Positions 1 through 8,433 of a DNA stretch of 56,687 nucleotides are shown here, piece after piece. Location: contig JAWRIT010000150.1 of assembly GCA_040268355.1 (NCBI GenBank), forward strand, positions 1 through 56,687. The letters are read 5' to 3'. Numbering within the stretch: the stretch's first letter is position 1; each line of letters begins with the position of its first letter. This DNA is from UBA1367 sp040268355 (GTDB lineage Bacteria > Actinomycetota > Coriobacteriia > Coriobacteriales > Atopobiaceae). Under the pieces are notes generated by a model. It was not told the DNA's origin, did no database searches, and saw nothing but the letters and a program-made list of their open reading frames with translations. A program made the translations under genes and the position numbers.

Positions 1-142
1 CCCCCCGCGCGGGAGGGCGTCTCGCGCCTGGGGCGGACCGCCTCTTACGGCCGCGCCTCGGCGCTGAGGCCCGCAGAAGGCTCCGTCCGCCCATCGAATC
101 GTCCCTCGATCCCTGTCCAACGTGCCAGAGAAAGGAACGACC

Positions 143-1972
143 ATGAGCCAGAACATGACACGCAGGAACTTTGCCCTCGGTGCGGTTGGCGCCGCAGCCC
201 TCTTCGGGGTCGCGGCGTGTGGCAACCAGCCGCCGGCGGACTCCGGAGAGGAGCCTTCCGAGGGGCAGGCCAGTGAAGAGATGCCGGCGCCACCGATGGA
301 GGTGTTCTCCTACGCCTCCACGATCGATCGTGTCCACGACTTCGCCTTCCCCCACTCGAACGTCTGCGCGCCGGCCTACTACATCTACGCCGGCACGAAG
401 ACCCAGTCTGAGGCCGACGAACTCGTACGCGAGCTCCAGCTTCAGGAGAACCTCGACGCCTGGGGCGGCACCGCCACCGTCGTGAACCCCATCGGAGTGG
501 ACTACGCGCCCGAGGACAACGACGCGCTCAAGGAGCTCATCGGCGTCGGTGCCACCAACGTGAAGCTCATCGGCATCGAGTCTGGTGCCACCTTCGTGAA
601 CAACGTCCTCTCCCAGGACTGCTTCTACGTCGCGGGCATCATGTGCTTTGGTGGCGAGACGGACGAGGGGCTCAGCTACAACGTGCCCGTGCCCACCTAC
701 CTCTCCGGCGCGACGCAGACCGCGATCGACTACTACCGGACCGCCAATGCCTGCGATGGCGAGGGGGAGGGGACGGGCGGCGCGACGCTCTACACCTCGA
801 GCGAGCACGAGCTGCAGAACGTGGCCGTCGGACCGGAGGGGGAGGACCTGGCCACCGCGTTCAAGAACGCCTGGGACAACGTGTTCGAGAAGAACTACCG
901 ACAGTGCAACTGGGTGACCGAGTTCTACATGCTCAACCTCAACGGCCTGAACCTCGTCGGCAATCCGCTGGAGGAGGCGGATCACCCCGGTGACCTTCTG
1001 AAGGTCACGCACTTCGACCGCATCGGCCTTTCCGTGGAAGCGCACGTGAACGAGTCCCTTGAGGGCGTCGAGGGCGAGTGCACCTGGTACGAGTACGTCC
1101 CTGAGGGCGCCCGTGACGCCGCGGACGGCTCCTGCCCGCTGCTGCTCACGCTGCACGGCAACAACAACGACCCACGCATCAACGTCGAGACGGCTGGCTG
1201 GGCCGACGTGGCGGTGGCCGAGAACCTCCTTGTCGTCTCGCCCGAGTGGCAGATGCCGGGTGGCGACCCCGCCGACCCCGAGAACGAGGGCTTCACGAAC
1301 GCCACCGGACTCAACGGGATGGGCGACGATGGCGTGATCGCGCTGGTCAAGAGCCTGCTTGCGAAGTACCCGCAGATCGACGCGAGCCGCGTGTACGTAT
1401 CGGGCCTCTCTGCCGGCGGCGCGAAGTCGATGTACTACGGCGTGGCCTTTGGCGAGCTCTTCGCGGCCGTGGCCTCTTTCTCCGGCGTCAACAACATGGG
1501 CGCGGAGCTCACGGAGGCCGCTGACGCCACCGAGCGAAAGACACCGCTGCTCTACCTCTGTGGCGACCACGACCAGCTGGGCATGATTCCGGTCGACGGC
1601 TCCTCCGAGCACGGGTTCGTGGAGCTCACGGAAGGTGACATGGTCCCGCAGGAGAGCGACCCCAACACGCACATCTGGCCGGCCATCCAGGCTTACCAGC
1701 GTGTGTGCGGCCTTGAAGTCGTCGAGAACCCCGACATGGAGGCCAACGAGTACTACGGCATGGCGCTGGAGAACCAGCAGGAGGTCAAGCTCGGCACACG
1801 CGACATGCTGGTCGGCAGCCTTTCGGACGATGAGGGCGAGCTGATCCGCCTTGGTGCCATCAAGATGTATCCCCACTGGAACTACGAGTTCGAGGGCGCC
1901 TATGCCTGGGAGTTCCTGAGGCAGTTCTCGCGGAACCAGGAGACGGGCGCGCTCGAGCGCACGTACCGATAA
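143..1972 (+). CDS. Tat-exported lipoprotein esterase (PHB-depolymerase/feruloyl-esterase-like alpha/beta hydrolase)
   Basis: Predicted secreted ester hydrolase of 609 aa, probably membrane-anchored and acting on acylated plant polysaccharide or another extracellular ester. The N-terminus reads TRRNFALGAVGAAALFG followed by VAACG, a twin-arginine signal joined to a lipobox with Cys near residue 31. The alpha/beta-hydrolase part is C-terminal (about residues 320-600). It has the oxyanion segment LLLTLHGNNND, the nucleophile elbow GLSAGG with Ser423, an acidic CGDHDQ segment and a late YPHW histidine, which complete a triad. Residues 40-320 carry an extra domain I do not recognise. The ATG at 143 is preferred over the GTG at 122 because AAAGGA sits just upstream of it and it starts the Tat motif. 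It lies upstream of an antiterminator and a rhamnosidase. The substrate is inferred only from context. Confidence 0.85.
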   Translation: MSQNMTRRNFALGAVGAAALFGVAACGNQPPADSGEEPSEGQASEEMPAPPMEVFSYASTIDRVHDFAFPHSNVCAPAYYIYAGTKTQSEADELVRELQLQENLDAWGGTATVVNPIGVDYAPEDNDALKELIGVGATNVKLIGIESGATFVNNVLSQDCFYVAGIMCFGGETDEGLSYNVPVPTYLSGATQTAIDYYRTANACDGEGEGTGGATLYTSSEHELQNVAVGPEGEDLATAFKNAWDNVFEKNYRQCNWVTEFYMLNLNGLNLVGNPLEEADHPGDLLKVTHFDRIGLSVEAHVNESLEGVEGECTWYEYVPEGARDAADGSCPLLLTLHGNNNDPRINVETAGWADVAVAENLLVVSPEWQMPGGDPADPENEGFTNATGLNGMGDDGVIALVKSLLAKYPQIDASRVYVSGLSAGGAKSMYYGVAFGELFAAVASFSGVNNMGAELTEAADATERKTPLLYLCGDHDQLGMIPVDGSSEHGFVELTEGDMVPQESDPNTHIWPAIQAYQRVCGLEVVENPDMEANEYYGMALENQQEVKLGTRDMLVGSLSDDEGELIRLGAIKMYPHWNYEFEGAYAWEFLRQFSRNQETGALERTYR

Positions 1973-2075
1973 TGGCCCTGCCGGCGGGGTGTCGCCGGGC
2001 AGCGACGCCCCGCCCCACCGGAGGTCGCCGCACGTATCATGGTGCCGGTACCGTCCGGCTCACATTGGAGTGCCC

Positions 2076-2912
2076 ATGTGGATCGTCAAGAGCATCAACA
2101 ACAGCTGCGCCTTGGCGCGAGACAACGACGGGCGCGACCTTGTGGTGTTTGGCAAGGGCATCGGCTACAGGCGCGCTCCCTACGAGCTCGATGACCTCTC
2201 GCGGGTGTCGCGGACCTTCTACGGTGTGACGCCGGCGCAGGCGGCCATGCTCAAGGAGATCCCCGACGAGCTGGTGGAGCTGTCCTCCGACATCTGCGAT
2301 CTTGCGCGTGCGCAGCTCGGCGTCAAACTCAATCCGAACGCGCCCATCGTGCTGGCCGACCACATCGCCTTTGCCCTCAGTCGCGTGGCGCAGGGGATCG
2401 ACCTGGAGACGCCGCTCGCCCATGACATCAGGCATCTCTTTCCGCGCGAGACCAACATCGGGCGCACGGCCGTGGGCATCATCGAGCGGCGCCTTGGCGT
2501 GGACCTGCCCGAGGCGGAGGCGGCCAACATCGCCCTACACATCATCGATGCTGAGGTCGAGCACGGCGACGTGGACGACGCCCGCACCGCGACCGTCGTG
2601 GTGCATGACGTGTCACGGATCGTGGAGACACAGCTTGGCTGCGAGCTCGACACCGAGGGCATCGCCTACGCGCGCTTCGTGATGCACCTGCGCTACTTGG
2701 TGGCGCGCGTGACCGCCGGGACGCATCGCGACGACGGCATGGCGCCCATGCTCGCCACCATGCAAGACGCCTACCCGCTGTCCGCGTCCATCACGTCCGA
2801 CATCATCGACTATTTTCGCGAGACCTGGGCGTGGACGTGCGACGAGAGCGAGGCCTTGTACCTGCTCATTCACGTCCAACGGCTCAAGTCCGCACTCGAG
2901 GAGAAGCAATGA
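2076..2912 (+). CDS. BglG/LicT-family transcriptional antiterminator
   Basis: RNA-binding antiterminator of 278 aa. Residues 1-55 match the CAT RNA-binding domain (MWIVKSINNS, then FGKGIGY). Two PTS regulation domains follow: PRD1 with His96 and His155, and PRD2 with His204 and His266, the positions that PTS components phosphorylate in this family. The start at 2076 gives the canonical N-terminus and has GGAG upstream; longer in-frame starts lack homology. Its stop overlaps the start of the GH78 gene (ATGA), so the two are translationally coupled. Members usually control beta-glucoside PTS genes by melting a terminator next to an RNA target. The only BglF-type permease here is at 11956-13440, and I could not find a convincing RNA target upstream of it. 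Confidence 0.9.
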   Translation: MWIVKSINNSCALARDNDGRDLVVFGKGIGYRRAPYELDDLSRVSRTFYGVTPAQAAMLKEIPDELVELSSDICDLARAQLGVKLNPNAPIVLADHIAFALSRVAQGIDLETPLAHDIRHLFPRETNIGRTAVGIIERRLGVDLPEAEAANIALHIIDAEVEHGDVDDARTATVVVHDVSRIVETQLGCELDTEGIAYARFVMHLRYLVARVTAGTHRDDGMAPMLATMQDAYPLSASITSDIIDYFRETWAWTCDESEALYLLIHVQRLKSALEEKQ

Positions 2913-5170
2913 CGAACACGAGGGTCGCCCTGGCCACGGCGCAGTGGGTCTCGGGCGCGGAATACGACTACGGCGCGGATGACGCCGGCTACTATGGCGA
3001 CGAGCATCGCAACCATGTCGTGCGCGGCACGTTCGCGGTGCGTGAGACCGACGGCGTGCGGCTGCAGATCGCCTCGCTCGGCTATCGCACCTGTCGTGTG
3101 AACGGGCTTCTCGTGAGCGACGAGGAGCTCTGCGGCGACTGGACGCGTTTTGACAAGCTGGTCTACTTTGACGAGTACGACCTTTCGGCGCTCGTGCGGC
3201 CCGGAGAGAACGTGATCGAGATCGAGCTGGGCAACGGCTGGTACAACCCCTCGCCACTCACGCTCTTTGGCAAGTACAACCTGCGCGAGCGCCTGGCCGA
3301 GGTGGGAACCCCTGCCGTGCTCGTGGCGGTGACGCGCGGCGAGGAGCTGCTCGCCCGCTCCGACGAGACGTGGACCTACACCTTGGGTCAGCTCACGTTC
3401 AACAACGTGTACCTGGGTGAGCGGCGCGACCTCACGCTGACCGCCGGAGGGCCGATGCCCGTCGTCGCGCGCGAGAACACGCGCGAGCTCGAGCGGGGCG
3501 TGGTCCCGCGCTGCCGTCAGCTGGGGCGCGAGCGTGCCGTGCGCATTGAGCAGCGCGAGGGCGGCGTGCTCGTGGACGTGGGTCGCATCGTGGCCGGCTT
3601 TGTGGACCTGCGTCTGCGCTCGCGTGAGGGTCAGGTGGTCACCATGACCTTCGCCGAGGTCGTGGACGACAATGACGAGCCCAACTACGACACCAACCTC
3701 GCCGGGCTGGTGGGCCTCTCCACGCCGCGCGGCATGTGCCCCGGTGGTCCCGGCGCGCCCGAGCTCGCCTATGAGCGCGACGTTGTGACCTGCGTGGAAG
3801 GGGAGAGCCGCTTCACGAGCCAATTCTGCACGCACTCGTTCCGCTACGTGTGGGTCGAGGGGGTGCCCGCCGAGGACATCCTCTCTATCGAGGGCATCTA
3901 CGTGCACAGCGATGTGACATTCGCCGGGACGCTCGAGACGGGCGATGCCTTCCTCGACGAGTTGCTCGACGCGGCGCGACGCACCAAGCTCAACAACATC
4001 CATGGCATCTGGGAGGACTGCGCACGCGAGCGGCTGGGGTATGGCGGCGACATGGTCGCGCTCTTCTCGTCCAACGCGTACCTCTACGATGCGCAGGGGC
4101 TGCTCGACAAGACGCTCGCGGACTTTCGGCGAGACCAGACCGAGCGCGGCGGCATGCCCGAGACCGCGCCCTTCATGGGCATCGGCAGCGAAGGCCCCGC
4201 CTATGGGGAGGGGCCGCTGCTCTGGCAGCTCGCCTATCCGTACCTGGCGCTGCAGGCCGACCGGTGGTACGGACGCCGCGACCTGCTCGAGCGCGAATGG
4301 CCGAGCCTGCGCCGCATGGCCGACTACGTGCTCTCGTTCGATCCGGTGGAGCTTGCGCGGCACTGCCTGGGCGACCATGGCAGCGTGCTCAGCCAAGGCT
4401 TTGGCGGCACGCCCGACAAGGAGCTCTGCGGATGGTGCGCGATCCTCTGGATCCTCGACACGCTGCGTCAGATTGCCGAGCGTCTGGGCGAGGAGGCCGG
4501 AGACGTGCTGGCGGCCGAGGAGTCTCTGCGTGCGCAGATCGTCGATCGCTTCCGTCATGAGGACGGCAGCTTTGGCGACGGAACGCAGACCGCCTACGCC
4601 TTTGCAGCCGCGCTCGGCCTGGGCGACGCGGCGGAGCTCACGGTGCGTCTTGCCGCGAGGATTCGTGAGGACGATGGTGTGCTCTCCTGCGGCATCTTCG
4701 GCACCGTGCTGGCCTTCGACCTGCTGCATCGGTACGGATTTGACGACGTTGCCGAGGCGTGGCTCACCTCTGACGGCGATCCCAGCTTCAGGCGCATGCT
4801 TGCGAGCGGCAGCGGCGTTCTGGCCGAGGAATTCCATGCGTTCCTCTCGTCCTACGACCACGCCATGTTCTCGAGCTATGTGCAGTGGATGTACCAGGCA
4901 CTCGGCGGCATCTCGATTGCCGATGACGCAGTGGCGGCGAACAGGATCGTCGTGGCCCCATTCTTCTCCAAGCTGACGGACCACGTGCGCTGCGCGTATC
5001 GGACCCCGCAGGGGGAGCTCGTCGTCGAGTGGCGGCGGACGGATGGTGTCGTGGAACTTGAGGTCGACGTTCCAGCTGGGACTGAGGTCGCGCTGCGCTG
5101 CGGGGATGTGGTCGAGCCCCTGCCTGCTGCGGACGAGGTGCGTCGTGCGAGGTCATCGGCCCGTGCGTGA
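2909..5170 (+). CDS. GH78 alpha-L-rhamnosidase
   Basis: Intracellular exo-enzyme of 753 aa releasing terminal L-rhamnose from plant glycosides or rhamnogalacturonan fragments; there is no signal peptide. The N-terminal part is a beta-sandwich (rhamnosidase N-domain type, TCRVNGLLVSDEELCGDW). The (alpha/alpha)6 barrel carries the GH78 acidic signature around residues 369-381 (E369, D370, E374, R375, D381 in WEDCARERLGYGGD), slightly shorter than the common DCPxRDERxGWxGD form. It is shorter than many GH78 enzymes (850-1000 aa), so some accessory beta-domains are absent. The ATG at 2909 overlaps the antiterminator stop by 4 bp. Rhamnose released here would feed the RhaM/RhaB/RhaD genes at 34668-49926. 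Confidence 0.9.
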   Translation: MTNTRVALATAQWVSGAEYDYGADDAGYYGDEHRNHVVRGTFAVRETDGVRLQIASLGYRTCRVNGLLVSDEELCGDWTRFDKLVYFDEYDLSALVRPGENVIEIELGNGWYNPSPLTLFGKYNLRERLAEVGTPAVLVAVTRGEELLARSDETWTYTLGQLTFNNVYLGERRDLTLTAGGPMPVVARENTRELERGVVPRCRQLGRERAVRIEQREGGVLVDVGRIVAGFVDLRLRSREGQVVTMTFAEVVDDNDEPNYDTNLAGLVGLSTPRGMCPGGPGAPELAYERDVVTCVEGESRFTSQFCTHSFRYVWVEGVPAEDILSIEGIYVHSDVTFAGTLETGDAFLDELLDAARRTKLNNIHGIWEDCARERLGYGGDMVALFSSNAYLYDAQGLLDKTLADFRRDQTERGGMPETAPFMGIGSEGPAYGEGPLLWQLAYPYLALQADRWYGRRDLLEREWPSLRRMADYVLSFDPVELARHCLGDHGSVLSQGFGGTPDKELCGWCAILWILDTLRQIAERLGEEAGDVLAAEESLRAQIVDRFRHEDGSFGDGTQTAYAFAAALGLGDAAELTVRLAARIREDDGVLSCGIFGTVLAFDLLHRYGFDDVAEAWLTSDGDPSFRRMLASGSGVLAEEFHAFLSSYDHAMFSSYVQWMYQALGGISIADDAVAANRIVVAPFFSKLTDHVRCAYRTPQGELVVEWRRTDGVVELEVDVPAGTEVALRCGDVVEPLPAADEVRRARSSARA

Positions 5171-5928
5171 GGCCACAGCTACGACACGCGCGTGAGCGGA
5201 GGCCGCTTATGGCGGCACGGGACTGGGCATGGCGGGCTGTCCTGCTCGCCGCGGTTGTCACGGGAGATCCCGGTTCGGAGGTCCAAACAGGCGACCTCAC
5301 AGAAGGCCCATAGAACACGCGTTCTCACTTCCTCTCGACCCAAAGCCCATTCGGGCGAGAATCGGCCCTTATATCGCCTCTGGTGCATTTGAGCAGGTAG
5401 ACGAGCTGTATCTTGGTGGAACTCAGGGGCGCCGAGGTGTCGTGTTTTCCCGGTGGCGCAATCGCACTCGTAGAAGCGCAGCTACACGGCCTGAAATAAG
5501 GGCGTCTTTCTCCACGGTTGGCGCAGAGCACCCTTAAACGATGCGCCTGACATGGGCGTTCGTAAGGGTCGCTACCGCCGGGTGGGCGGATTGTGACTCA
5601 AAAAACGTCCCCATAATGAGCAGATACTACAGTAGTTGATGAATCTTCCAGGAGTTTTTAGGCACCGAGAGAAATAAGGGGTCGTTATTCTTATCGCCCA
5701 ACGATAGAGAGAGGGCATCACAGCGTGCTGGATGCTGGCGGCCCTTCTGCTGGTGCCCCTGACGCCGTTGCCTGGTGTCCGACGTGCCCGTCCGCCCCGA
5801 TCGTCGTGCACGCCGCCCTAGGCAGCACTCTCTGACTAGAAAAGAGCAGCACGTCAGGGTGGTTGGTTGGTTGGGTGAGGTATACTTTAAGGCGTATGGT
5901 GTCAAATGGAATAGAGACGGGAGCAGCT
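5171..5928. other. Intergenic region holding copy 1 of the dispersed element
   Basis: No convincing gene in 758 bp. It contains copy 1 of the about 400-bp repeat (5291-5690). Short open frames here match the other copies only in register with the repeat and have no good ribosome site. A TATACT -10-like hexamer lies at 5881-5886, without a good -35, before the aldo/keto reductase. Confidence 0.6.
5291..5690 (+). repeat. Dispersed intergenic element, copy 1
   Basis: First of three related elements (the others are 20847-21254 minus and 53028-53455 plus). It opens with GCGACCTCACAGAAGGCC and AGAACACGCGTTCTCA. A middle block includes ACTCGTAGAAGCGCAGCTA. It ends in a 90-bp inverted-repeat module (5600-5689) whose left arm is AAAAAACGTCCCCATA and whose right arm is the decayed AAGGGGTCGTTATT. 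The distance from the left block to the module is 309 nt, against 310 and 333 in the other copies. Confidence 0.8.
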
Positions 5929-6942
5929 ATGGAGCTTAAGAATCTTGGTTTTACCGACATCAAGGTCAGTCCCGTGTGCATCGGTGGCATGAGCTTTGGT
6001 GAGCGCTTTGAGGGCACGCACGGGTGGACCATCGACCAGCCGGCAACGCAGGAGGTCATCGCCCGCGCGCTCGAGCTGGGCGTCAACTTCATTGACACGG
6101 CCAACGCCTACGCCAAGGGTACGAGCGAGGAGTTCATCGGGCAGAGCCTGAAGAACCTTGGTGTGCCCCGCGAGCAGGTGGTGTTGGCGAGCAAGGTCTT
6201 CTTCAACGAAGGCAACCTGGGCGCCGAGGCCATCGCGCGCGAGATCGAGGGGTCACTGCGTCGCCTGCAGACCGACTACCTCGACCTCTACATCATCCAT
6301 CGCTTCGACTACACCCATCCCATCGAGGAGACCATGGAGGCGCTCGACAAGCTGGTGCGCGCGGGCAAGGTGCGCGCCCTTGGTGCGAGCTCCATGTACG
6401 CCTACCAGCTGCACAACATGCAGCTGGCCGCCGAGGCCAACGGCTGGACCAAGTTCGCCTCCATGCAGAACCACTACAACCTCATCTATCGTGAGGACGA
6501 GCGCGAGATGATTCCGGTGGTGAAGCAGTACGGCATGGCGCTCACGCCGTATAGCCCGCTGGCATCGGGGCACCTCACGCGCCGCGTGTGGGACAGCGAC
6601 TCCGAGCGCTCCCAGACCGACGTAGTGATGAAGAGCAAGTACGATTCCACGAAGGAGAACGACCTCGAGGTGATCGCCCGCGTGGCCAAAGTGGCGGAGA
6701 AGCACGAGGTTCCTATGGCCGACGTGGCACTTGCGTGGCACTGGGCCAAGGGCGTGACGTCCCCGCTCGTGGGCTGCTCCAAGCCGAGTCGCGTGGACGA
6801 TGCCGTGCGTGCCACCAAGCTGACGCTCACGGCGGACGAGGTCGCCTACATGGAGGAGCCCTATCGCGCCCATGAGCTGGTGGGTCCTGCAGCCCGTCCC
6901 GGTGAGAAGGAGCTGGCTGGCACCACGGCTACGAAGCGTTAG
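5929..6942 (+). CDS. Aldo/keto reductase
   Basis: NADPH-dependent oxidoreductase of 337 aa with the single-domain AKR barrel. The catalytic tetrad is visible: Asp56 and Tyr61 in FIDTANAYAKG, Lys89 in VLASKVFF, and His124 in YIIHRFD. A C-terminal cofactor-binding segment is present (TSPLVGCSKPSRVDDA). It resembles the large YhdN/YajO-type group of unassigned aldehyde and ketone reductases; the substrate cannot be told. The start at 5929 (MELKNLGFT) has GGGAG 5 nt upstream and matches the family N-terminus; an upstream in-frame ATG at 5863 does not. It appears to be a single-gene unit ended by the hairpin at 6983-7018. Confidence 0.9.
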   Translation: MELKNLGFTDIKVSPVCIGGMSFGERFEGTHGWTIDQPATQEVIARALELGVNFIDTANAYAKGTSEEFIGQSLKNLGVPREQVVLASKVFFNEGNLGAEAIAREIEGSLRRLQTDYLDLYIIHRFDYTHPIEETMEALDKLVRAGKVRALGASSMYAYQLHNMQLAAEANGWTKFASMQNHYNLIYREDEREMIPVVKQYGMALTPYSPLASGHLTRRVWDSDSERSQTDVVMKSKYDSTKENDLEVIARVAKVAEKHEVPMADVALAWHWAKGVTSPLVGCSKPSRVDDAVRATKLTLTADEVAYMEEPYRAHELVGPAARPGEKELAGTTATKR

Positions 6943-6982
6943 ACGGAGCTGCCCTCGCTGGCAGAGAAGGCGATTCGCAACA

Positions 6983-7018
6983 GAGCGCCTGCACCGGCTT
7001 CTGTCGGTGCAGGCGCTC
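6983..7018 (+). terminator. Perfect 14-bp hairpin terminator after the aldo/keto reductase
   Basis: GAGCGCCTGCACCG (6983-6996) pairs perfectly with CGGTGCAGGCGCTC (7005-7018) around an 8-nt loop, 41 nt after the stop codon. The downstream tract is only weakly T-rich (GTTCGTGT), so termination strength is uncertain. Confidence 0.7.
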
Positions 7019-7426
7019 GTTCGTGTGGCGGAGGGCGGCGAGTCCGTCGTGCGGCTGGTGCTCCGCCAAAGGAGCGGACCGCCCTCGTCGCATCGGCGTT
7101 CGGCCTGTGGGACCAAGCCCGTAAAGCGTGATCAGCTTGTCGTTGCTCTCAACAGTCCTCTGACGCGCATGCCGTCGAAGAGTGTCCGGCAGCTTCGTGT
7201 GCGACAGGTACTACAACTGCGCATACTGCCGGACACCCGTGGTCCAAGGCTGCTTGTGGCACGATTGCCTGTCAGCAGCCGTCGGCGGACAGCTACTTCT
7301 ACGGAGGCTATCGGGCCCAAATCGGTGATGACCGATAGCGACAAATTGGCAACCGCTTCCCAAGCGATCTTTCCTGCCCCCTTCGCACCAGATGCCATAA
7401 TGAACCTAGACTGCGAGAGGGGAAAG
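7019..7426. other. Intergenic region upstream of the LysR gene
   Basis: No gene with a supported start. An 11-bp inverted repeat is present: GTGTCCGGCAG at 7182-7192 and CTGCCGGACAC at 7226-7236. Read in one frame, the same stretch gives RYYNCAYCRTP, a zinc-knuckle-like fragment closed in by stops that could be a relic of a transposase or recombinase. The LysR-type site at 7321-7336 lies near the right end. Confidence 0.4.
7321..7336. promoter_or_regulatory. Candidate LysR-type operator
   Basis: ATCGGT-GATG-ACCGAT is a perfect inverted repeat with the T-N11-A spacing typical of LysR binding sites. It sits 90 bp upstream of the LysR gene, as expected for autoregulation. Confidence 0.45.
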
Positions 7427-8332
7427 ATGGACATCAGCTATCTGCGCGAGTTCGTGACGCTTGCGGACATTCGAAACTACACCGAGGCGGCGGACGCGCT
7501 CTACATCTCGCAGTCGTCACTCTCAAAGCATATAGCGGCAATCGAAAAGGAGCTCGGAACCGCCCTGTTCGATCGTTCCACGCGTCGTGTGACGCTCACA
7601 CCTGCCGCTCGCATGCTTCTGCCCTACGCAAGCCATATCGTCCACCTGTGGGACAGCGCGACCGGCAATCTTGAGGACGCGCAGGGAGGATACCAGCGTC
7701 GCACACTGAGAATTGGCTCGATGCCGATGATGGCGCCTTATGGCATCACCAAGGTCATGCACGAGTTTTCTCAGACGCATCCCCTTGTTGACGTAGATGT
7801 CATCGAAGGTGACAACGACACCTTGATGAGCGCGCTTCGGCAGGGAAAGATCGAGCTCGCCTTCATGAGGGATGCCGGGAGTCACAGCGAGGAGTTCGTG
7901 CGGTCACCCTTTACGAGCGATCGGCTTGTGGCCGTGCTGCCACCTACCCATCGCCTTGCGGAGCGAGCACACCTTGAGCTCTCCGAGCTCGACGGCGAGA
8001 GCTTCTTGCTCATAGGTCCCGGCTCGCACACCCACGACATCTGCATGACCGCCTGCGCGGCGGCGGGCTTCGTGCCAAACGTGGCCTACACCAGTGCGCA
8101 TGCGCGCAACATCATCGACCTCGTGGCGCGTGACGCCGGCGTCTCCCTTATGATGCTGCGGCCGATCGAGCGCTACCTGACGGGCGAGGTTGCCGCGGTC
8201 CCTGTCGTTCCCACCGTGCGCTCGACGATATCGGTGTACCGAAGGCGCGACGGTGAGCTCTCGCGCGAGGCGATCGGATTCTTGAAGAGCCTGTCGGGAT
8301 CGGAGATGGGAACGGCTCACGTGCTGGAGTGA
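7427..8332 (+). CDS. LysR-family transcriptional regulator
   Basis: Regulator of 301 aa. Residues 1-60 are the winged helix-turn-helix (FVTLADIRNYTEAADALYI, then SQSSLSKHIAAIEKELG). The rest is a two-lobed inducer-binding domain beginning at LRIGSMPMMAPYGI. The ATG at 7427 is preceded by GAGAGGGG and begins with the family-typical MDISYLREF; the long upstream in-frame extension is not homologous. It is encoded just upstream of, and in the same direction as, the amidohydrolase/ceramidase-like/PTS run, with a possible promoter between (8367-8395). It is the best candidate for the controller of that cluster, although a LysR gene is more often divergent from its target. The inducer is unknown. 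Confidence 0.9.
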   Translation: MDISYLREFVTLADIRNYTEAADALYISQSSLSKHIAAIEKELGTALFDRSTRRVTLTPAARMLLPYASHIVHLWDSATGNLEDAQGGYQRRTLRIGSMPMMAPYGITKVMHEFSQTHPLVDVDVIEGDNDTLMSALRQGKIELAFMRDAGSHSEEFVRSPFTSDRLVAVLPPTHRLAERAHLELSELDGESFLLIGPGSHTHDICMTACAAAGFVPNVAYTSAHARNIIDLVARDAGVSLMMLRPIERYLTGEVAAVPVVPTVRSTISVYRRRDGELSREAIGFLKSLSGSEMGTAHVLE

Positions 8333-8366
8333 TTCCATCCGGGAAACAATCGAGGCGCGCTCGGAA

Positions 8367-8395
8367 TTGGAGCTGCCGAGTGGATTGCGTAGACT
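8367..8395 (+). promoter_or_regulatory. Possible sigma-70-type promoter for the amidohydrolase operon
   Basis: TTGGAG (8367-8372) and TAGACT (8390-8395) are separated by exactly 17 bp in the 101-bp gap between the LysR gene and the amidohydrolase gene. Match quality is moderate. Confidence 0.3.
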
Positions 8396-8433
8396 TCTGG
8401 CAAACAAAGCCCAAGGACTGCGAAGGTGCTCGG

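Noticed and set aside
5171..5928. tRNA or rRNA gene in the large gaps
   Set aside because: No cloverleaf arms, CCA end or conserved T-loop sequence could be found here or in the gaps at 20359-21493 and 52830-53752.
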